Shown piece after piece: positions 60,546 to 64,000 of a stretch of DNA of 64,000 nucleotides; position 1 is the first letter of the stretch; the number at the start of each line of letters is the position of its first letter. The notes under the pieces were generated by a model. The model was not told the DNA's origin and did not search any database. It saw only the letters and a list, made by a program, of their open reading frames with translations. The position numbers and the translations under genes were made by a program. The DNA is from Methylopumilus sp009926035 (GTDB lineage: Bacteria > Pseudomonadota > Gammaproteobacteria > Burkholderiales > Methylophilaceae). The stretch is taken from positions 14,033 to 78,032 of the forward strand of contig JBEANL010000005.1 of the NCBI GenBank assembly GCA_041165405.1, read 5' to 3'.

Positions 60546-61232
60546 CTATTTTGTAGAGAGTCTATAGCCTGAGCCACGGACGGTTTGGATTAAATTTTCA
60601 TGCTGAGATTGAGCAAGAATATTTCTTAGTCTTCTAATATGAACATCTACTGTTCGATCCTCAATGAAAATTTGGCTTCCCCAAACTTTATCTAGTAGCT
60701 GACTTCTTGAATAAACTCTCTCAGGGTTGCTCATAAAAAAATGCAGGAGTCTAAATTCTGTTGGACCCATTTCCAATGGTTTATTATTTCCAGTCACCCG
60801 GTGGGATACCGGATCCAATTCTAAACCATTAATTTTTAATAGATCTTCAGTAAGCTCGGGAGCTTTTCTTCTGAGAACAGCTTTGATTCGAGCATTGAGT
60901 TCACGGGGACTAAAAGGCTTTGTAATATAGTCGTCAGCACCAACTTCCAAGCCTTTGACTTTGTCTAGCTCATCACTTCTAGCCGTTAACATAATAATAG
61001 GGATTGCCTTTGTTAAAGCATTGCTGCGTAATTTTTTTGCAAAGTCTATACCTGACATGCCGGGTAACATCCAATCGAGCAAAATGATATCGGGAAGTGC
61101 TTCACTAATCAGTTTTTCTGCATGTTCGGCACTTATTGCTCTTAATGGGTTATAGCCAGCTTGAGAAATATTGAGAGCTAAAAGCTCAAGAATAGGACTT
61201 TCATCTTCAACGATCAATATATTTGCTTTCAT
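60546..61232 (-). CDS. phoB: Phosphate regulon response regulator PhoB
   Basis: 228 residues: receiver domain with acidic pocket VEDE (8-11), phospho-acceptor Asp53 in LLDWMLPGMSG, Thr and Lys in MLTARSDE and DYITKPFSPREL, then an OmpR-type winged helix with MGPTEFRLLHFFMSNP, RSQLLDKVWG and RTVDVHIRRLR. PhoB activates phosphate starvation genes. A Pho box of three repeats lies 36-64 bases upstream, indicating autoregulation. Confidence 0.96.
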   Translation of the reverse strand: MKANILIVEDESPILELLALNISQAGYNPLRAISAEHAEKLISEALPDIILLDWMLPGMSGIDFAKKLRSNALTKAIPIIMLTARSDELDKVKGLEVGADDYITKPFSPRELNARIKAVLRRKAPELTEDLLKINGLELDPVSHRVTGNNKPLEMGPTEFRLLHFFMSNPERVYSRSQLLDKVWGSQIFIEDRTVDVHIRRLRNILAQSQHENLIQTVRGSGYRLSTK

Positions 61233-61267
61233 AGTTTCGTAATATTAATAGATTGGTTATGATCGTA

Positions 61268-61296
61268 TGACATTAATATGACATTTTAATGACATT
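61268..61296 (-). promoter_or_regulatory. Pho box, three repeats, upstream of phoB
   Basis: On the minus strand ATGTCA-type 7-mers recur with exact 11-base spacing; on the plus strand they read TGACATT at 61268, 61279 and 61290. This is the PhoB site pattern (two 7-base repeats with 4-base spacers, here three). Orientation points at phoB, not at the divergent transporter. Confidence 0.82.
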
Positions 61297-61298
61297 AT

Positions 61299-61317
61299 CT
61301 AATTCATAAAGAATTAG
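61299..61317. promoter_or_regulatory. Inverted repeat between phoB and the OFA transporter
   Basis: CTAATTC (61299-61305), ATAAA, GAATTAG (61311-61317): a perfect 7-5-7 palindrome followed by a T run. It could be an operator for the transporter gene; as a terminator it is weak and has no gene to end. Confidence 0.3.
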
Positions 61318-61371
61318 GTAATTTTTTTAAGATTAATCTAAGATTGAACTATTAATTTTCGGAGAATGTGT

Positions 61372-63042
61372 ATGTCCAATTTTTTCTCAAAAGAATATAT
61401 CACCGCTAACGCTTCCTATAATCGTTGGTTGGTTCCACCTGCTGCATTAGCCATTCACCTTTCAATTGGTATGGCCTATGGATTCAGTGTTTTTTGGAAG
61501 CCTCTGGGAAATGTATTGACAGGCGGCGATGGAAAACCTTTGGCTTCATGCGCCGCTGGAGCAGCAACTTTTGCAGATAAGCTTTATGGAACACTTCGAG
61601 CTTTAACTGCTACCGACTGTAACTGGACTCAATTTGATTTAGGATGGATGTATACCTTATTTTTTGTTCTTTTAGGGTGTTCCGCAGCTTTCTGGGGAAG
61701 CTGGTTAGAGAGAGCCGGTCCTAGGAAAGCGGGCCTTGTATCTACTTTATGCTGGTGTGGCGGGTTATTACTTTCTGCATTTGGTATTTACACACATCAA
61801 CTTTGGATGATGTGGCTTGGAAGCGGCGTGATTGGAGGTATAGGTTTAGGCTTAGGATATATTTCCCCTGTCTCAACGCTCATTAAATGGTTCCCAGATA
61901 AAAGAGGTATGGCAACGGGCATGGCGATCATGGGTTTTGGGGGAGGCGCTATGATTGGGTCTCCGCTTGCCACTATGTTGATGACAAAATTCTCTACAGA
62001 AATTAACGGCATTACTCAGCCTGGAATTTGGCAAACATTTGTTGTTTTAGCTATTATTTATAGCTTTTTTATGATTTCAGGTTCTTTAGGTTATCGCGTA
62101 CCGCCATCAGGATGGAAGCCAGCAGGATGGAATCCACCAAAGAGCAAAATTAACAATATGATTTCGGTTAATCATGTGCATTTAAATAAGGCACATAAAA
62201 CGCCACAGTTTTGGTTTTTATGGATAGTGCTTTGTATGAATGTATCAGCAGGCATTGGTATTATTGGGGCGGCAGCGCCAATGCTTCAAGAGACATTTGG
62301 AGGCGCTTTAATTGGCCATACAGATCTGGGCTTTGCAGATCTTAAAAAAGATGAATCTTTATTAGCGCTTGCAGCAGCTGTAGGTGCTGGATTTGTGGGA
62401 TTAATTTCTTTATTTAATATTTTTGGCCGTTTTTTCTGGGCTAGCATTTCAGACAAGTTAGGAAGAAAACTGACTTATATCGCATTTTTTACCCTTGGTA
62501 TTTTGATGTATGTCACTGCTTCTTATATGGCAGGATCAAAATCTTTAGGTCTCTTTGCCGCATGTTTTTGTATTATTGCCTCCATGTATGGGGGAGGATT
62601 TGCAACGATACCAGCTTATTTAGCCGATATGTTTGGCACTCAATTTGTAGGTGCAATCCATGGAAGAATCTTAACGGCTTGGTCAACAGCTGGCATCTTA
62701 GGCCCAGTAATTGTTAATTATATGCATGATATGAGAGTTGAAGCACAAGTTCCTTTTTCAGAAATATATGCACCTATCTTTTATATATTGGCAATGATGC
62801 TTGCTGTTGGATTTATTGCGAATCTTATGGTGAGACCTGTAGACAAAAAATTCTTTATGACTGATAAAGAGTTATTAATTGAAAAAAAATTAGCACATGA
62901 GAAATTCATTTCAGCAAAAGAGGTGATTGGAAAAGCTGAAAAAACACCCTTGATTACTTTGCTAACCTGGTCAGCCGTTGGTATACCTATCTCTTATGGG
63001 ATTTGGAGCACCATACAAAAGGCTTGGATATTATTCCATTAA
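61372..63042 (+). CDS. OFA-family MFS transporter (oxalate/formate antiporter-like)
   Basis: About 556 residues, twelve membrane segments, major facilitator fold. Features of the OFA group: WLVPPAALAIHLSIGMAYGFSVFWKPLG at the start, WGSWLERAGPRKAGLVS for the first MFS loop, GLGLGYISPVSTLIKWFPDKRGMATGMAIMGFG, and GRFFWASISDKLGRKL for the second. Substrate is probably a small carboxylate; formate or oxalate is only the family name. GGAGA at 61361-61365 lies 6 bases before the ATG at 61372, so I prefer it to the ATG at 61366. Confidence 0.85.
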   Translation: MSNFFSKEYITANASYNRWLVPPAALAIHLSIGMAYGFSVFWKPLGNVLTGGDGKPLASCAAGAATFADKLYGTLRALTATDCNWTQFDLGWMYTLFFVLLGCSAAFWGSWLERAGPRKAGLVSTLCWCGGLLLSAFGIYTHQLWMMWLGSGVIGGIGLGLGYISPVSTLIKWFPDKRGMATGMAIMGFGGGAMIGSPLATMLMTKFSTEINGITQPGIWQTFVVLAIIYSFFMISGSLGYRVPPSGWKPAGWNPPKSKINNMISVNHVHLNKAHKTPQFWFLWIVLCMNVSAGIGIIGAAAPMLQETFGGALIGHTDLGFADLKKDESLLALAAAVGAGFVGLISLFNIFGRFFWASISDKLGRKLTYIAFFTLGILMYVTASYMAGSKSLGLFAACFCIIASMYGGGFATIPAYLADMFGTQFVGAIHGRILTAWSTAGILGPVIVNYMHDMRVEAQVPFSEIYAPIFYILAMMLAVGFIANLMVRPVDKKFFMTDKELLIEKKLAHEKFISAKEVIGKAEKTPLITLLTWSAVGIPISYGIWSTIQKAWILFH

Positions 63043-63123
63043 TTAATATAAAAACTAAAGATGGCTCTCATATAAGTTAAAATTACATTTTGTTTAAAAA
63101 GTAATTTAGAAGGACTTTGTGAA

Positions 63124-63573
63124 TTGAGAGAGATTGTAAAAAAAACAAATGGAGAGTTATTTTCCATTGGTATTGTGATGTCAGAATTTAACTCGCATGT
63201 TGGCGAAGCTTTGCTTAAAGCCTGTCATCATGAGCTTCTTCAGCTTGGTGTAAAAGATGATCGCATCGTATTAGCAAAAGTCCCTGGCGCCTTAGAAAGT
63301 CCTTTAGCTCTTAAAAAGATGGCGCAATCAAAAAAATTTGATGCGCTAATTGCATTGGGTGCTGTAATAAGAGGAGAAACTTTTCATTTTGAAGTGGTAG
63401 CAAATCACTCAGCAAAATCAATTATGGATGTTCAATTGGAATTTAGTATGCCAATTGTTAATGCAATACTGACTACCGAGAACGATGAGCAAGCCATGGA
63501 GCGGGCTTCGGTTAAAGGTGCTGAGGCTGCCCAAGTTGCCATACAAATGATTCATTTATTAAAGTCAGTCTAA
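63124..63573 (+). CDS. ribH: 6,7-dimethyl-8-ribityllumazine synthase
   Basis: 149-residue penultimate enzyme of riboflavin synthesis. Motifs: IGIVMSEFNSHVGEALL, VPGALESPLALKKMA, ALGAVIRGETFHFEVVAN with the catalytic His, and LTTENDEQAMERA for the phosphate site. The frame starts with TTG at 63124 with AAGGA about 10 bases upstream; no ATG is available upstream. Its TAA shares one base with the nusB ATG (TAATG at 63571-63575), the conserved ribH-nusB coupling. Confidence 0.95.
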   Translation: MREIVKKTNGELFSIGIVMSEFNSHVGEALLKACHHELLQLGVKDDRIVLAKVPGALESPLALKKMAQSKKFDALIALGAVIRGETFHFEVVANHSAKSIMDVQLEFSMPIVNAILTTENDEQAMERASVKGAEAAQVAIQMIHLLKSV

Positions 63574-64000
63574 TGTTGGAAACAATGCCAATTAAAAAGA
63601 AAAAAAAGCTCGTAAATAATAGGCGTAAATCTAGAGAGCTTGTGATGAAGAGTATTTATCGTGGCATCTTAAATCAGTTTGACATTAATCAAATTAAAAA
63701 AGATATTAAAGATGACCCAGACTACCTAAAGGCCGACGAAGTCTTTTATCAGAATCTTTTTGATGGGGTCATGAGTAATATGGATCAATTAAATAGTGAA
63801 ATTTCAAACTTCATTGATCGACCTATTGAAAAACTAAGCCCTATAGAGCATTCAATCTTATGTATTTCAATTTATGAACTTATTTATGACACGACTATTC
63901 CATATAAAGTAGCCATTAATGAAGGTGTTGAGTTAGCTAAAACCTTTGGTGGAATCGAAGGCTATAAATATATTAACGGTGTATTGGATAAAATAGCAGA
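63573..64000 (+). CDS. nusB: Transcription antitermination factor NusB (cut by window end)
   Basis: Starts at ATG 63573 overlapping the ribH stop; 142 codons are visible and the frame is open at the window edge. A lysine-rich N-terminus (KKKKKLVNNRRKSRELVMKSIYRG in parts: KSRELVMKSIYRG) leads into the helical NusB domain with DRPIEKLSPIEHSILCISIYEL, IPYKVAINEGVELAKTFGG and YKYINGVLDKIA at the end. NusB binds boxA RNA with NusE for rRNA antitermination. Only a few residues are missing. Confidence 0.94.
   Translation, partial: MLETMPIKKKKKLVNNRRKSRELVMKSIYRGILNQFDINQIKKDIKDDPDYLKADEVFYQNLFDGVMSNMDQLNSEISNFIDRPIEKLSPIEHSILCISIYELIYDTTIPYKVAINEGVELAKTFGGIEGYKYINGVLDKIA

Noticed and set aside
1..64000. 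Mobile elements, prophage, CRISPR arrays, toxin-antitoxin or defence islands
   Set aside because: No transposase, integrase, repeat array or defence gene was found; nearly all genes are core functions in typical order.

Overview
The window is a piece of a low-GC (roughly one third G+C by eye), very tightly packed bacterial chromosome. Protein content points to a betaproteobacterium, most likely a genome-streamlined freshwater or marine member of the Methylophilaceae (OM43/LD28, 'Candidatus Methylopumilus' type). Reasons are the set of families typical of Betaproteobacteria (DUF2244, DUF2970, DUF2909, DUF2782, DUF2322, BPSS1780, a DUF3683 FAD/Fe-S oxidase, APH-type ThrB) together with AT-rich codon use, near-zero spacers and stop codons shared between convergent genes. 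The genus is an inference; no methanol dehydrogenase gene lies in this window to confirm it. I recognise 68 protein genes (the first and last are cut by the window edges), one intact tRNA and one tRNA fragment. I saw no CRISPR, prophage, insertion sequence or replication origin, and no gene-free stretch longer than 300 bases.

Layout: 1-2.4 kb holds the end of rplQ, then rpmB-rpmG and coaBC-dut on the minus strand. 2.5-8.7 kb holds the CstA transporter with its small partner, lgt, ilvD, a sugar-phosphate epimerase and a small cytochrome c. 8.7-15.1 kb is a minus-strand operon dusB-fis-purH-purD-hemF-permease. 15.1-15.4 kb is the main gene-poor spot, with nested inverted repeats and a 5' half of a tRNA that stops just past the anticodon. 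15.4-24 kb holds a MoCF-domain protein, polA, a LOG-family protein, thrB, a membrane protein and uvrD. 24-26.1 kb is groESL with a perfect CIRCE operator. 26.1-34 kb holds tas, bioA, dacB, FKBP, OsmC, coq7, ctpA and cell-wall genes. 34.2-39.5 kb is yoaA-tsaB-rimI-(holD-like) and proS. 39.5-43.1 kb holds a membrane protein behind a long structured leader, queA, tRNA-Leu and small membrane proteins. 43.2-53 kb is an aa3/caa3-type cytochrome c oxidase locus with assembly and heme A genes. 53-61.3 kb holds a PfkB kinase, hemJ, a 1287-residue FAD/Fe-S oxidase, and phoBR with a three-repeat Pho box. 61.4-64 kb holds an OFA-type transporter, ribH and nusB.

How the genes work together: the oxidase locus combines structural subunits (coxBAC), copper delivery (CtaG, a Sco-like CxxxC protein, a TlpA thioredoxin), SURF1 and heme A synthesis (ctaA, ctaB). 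hemF and hemJ elsewhere in the window feed the same heme route. Purine synthesis (purH, purD) is tied to fis and dusB. The rest is housekeeping: translation, repair, envelope, cofactors. Most of the window is ordinary core genome. The spots that best repay a second look are the truncated tRNA at 15349-15389, the structured leader at about 39590-39736, the terminator that abuts the thrB start codon, and several small genes that are easily missed.
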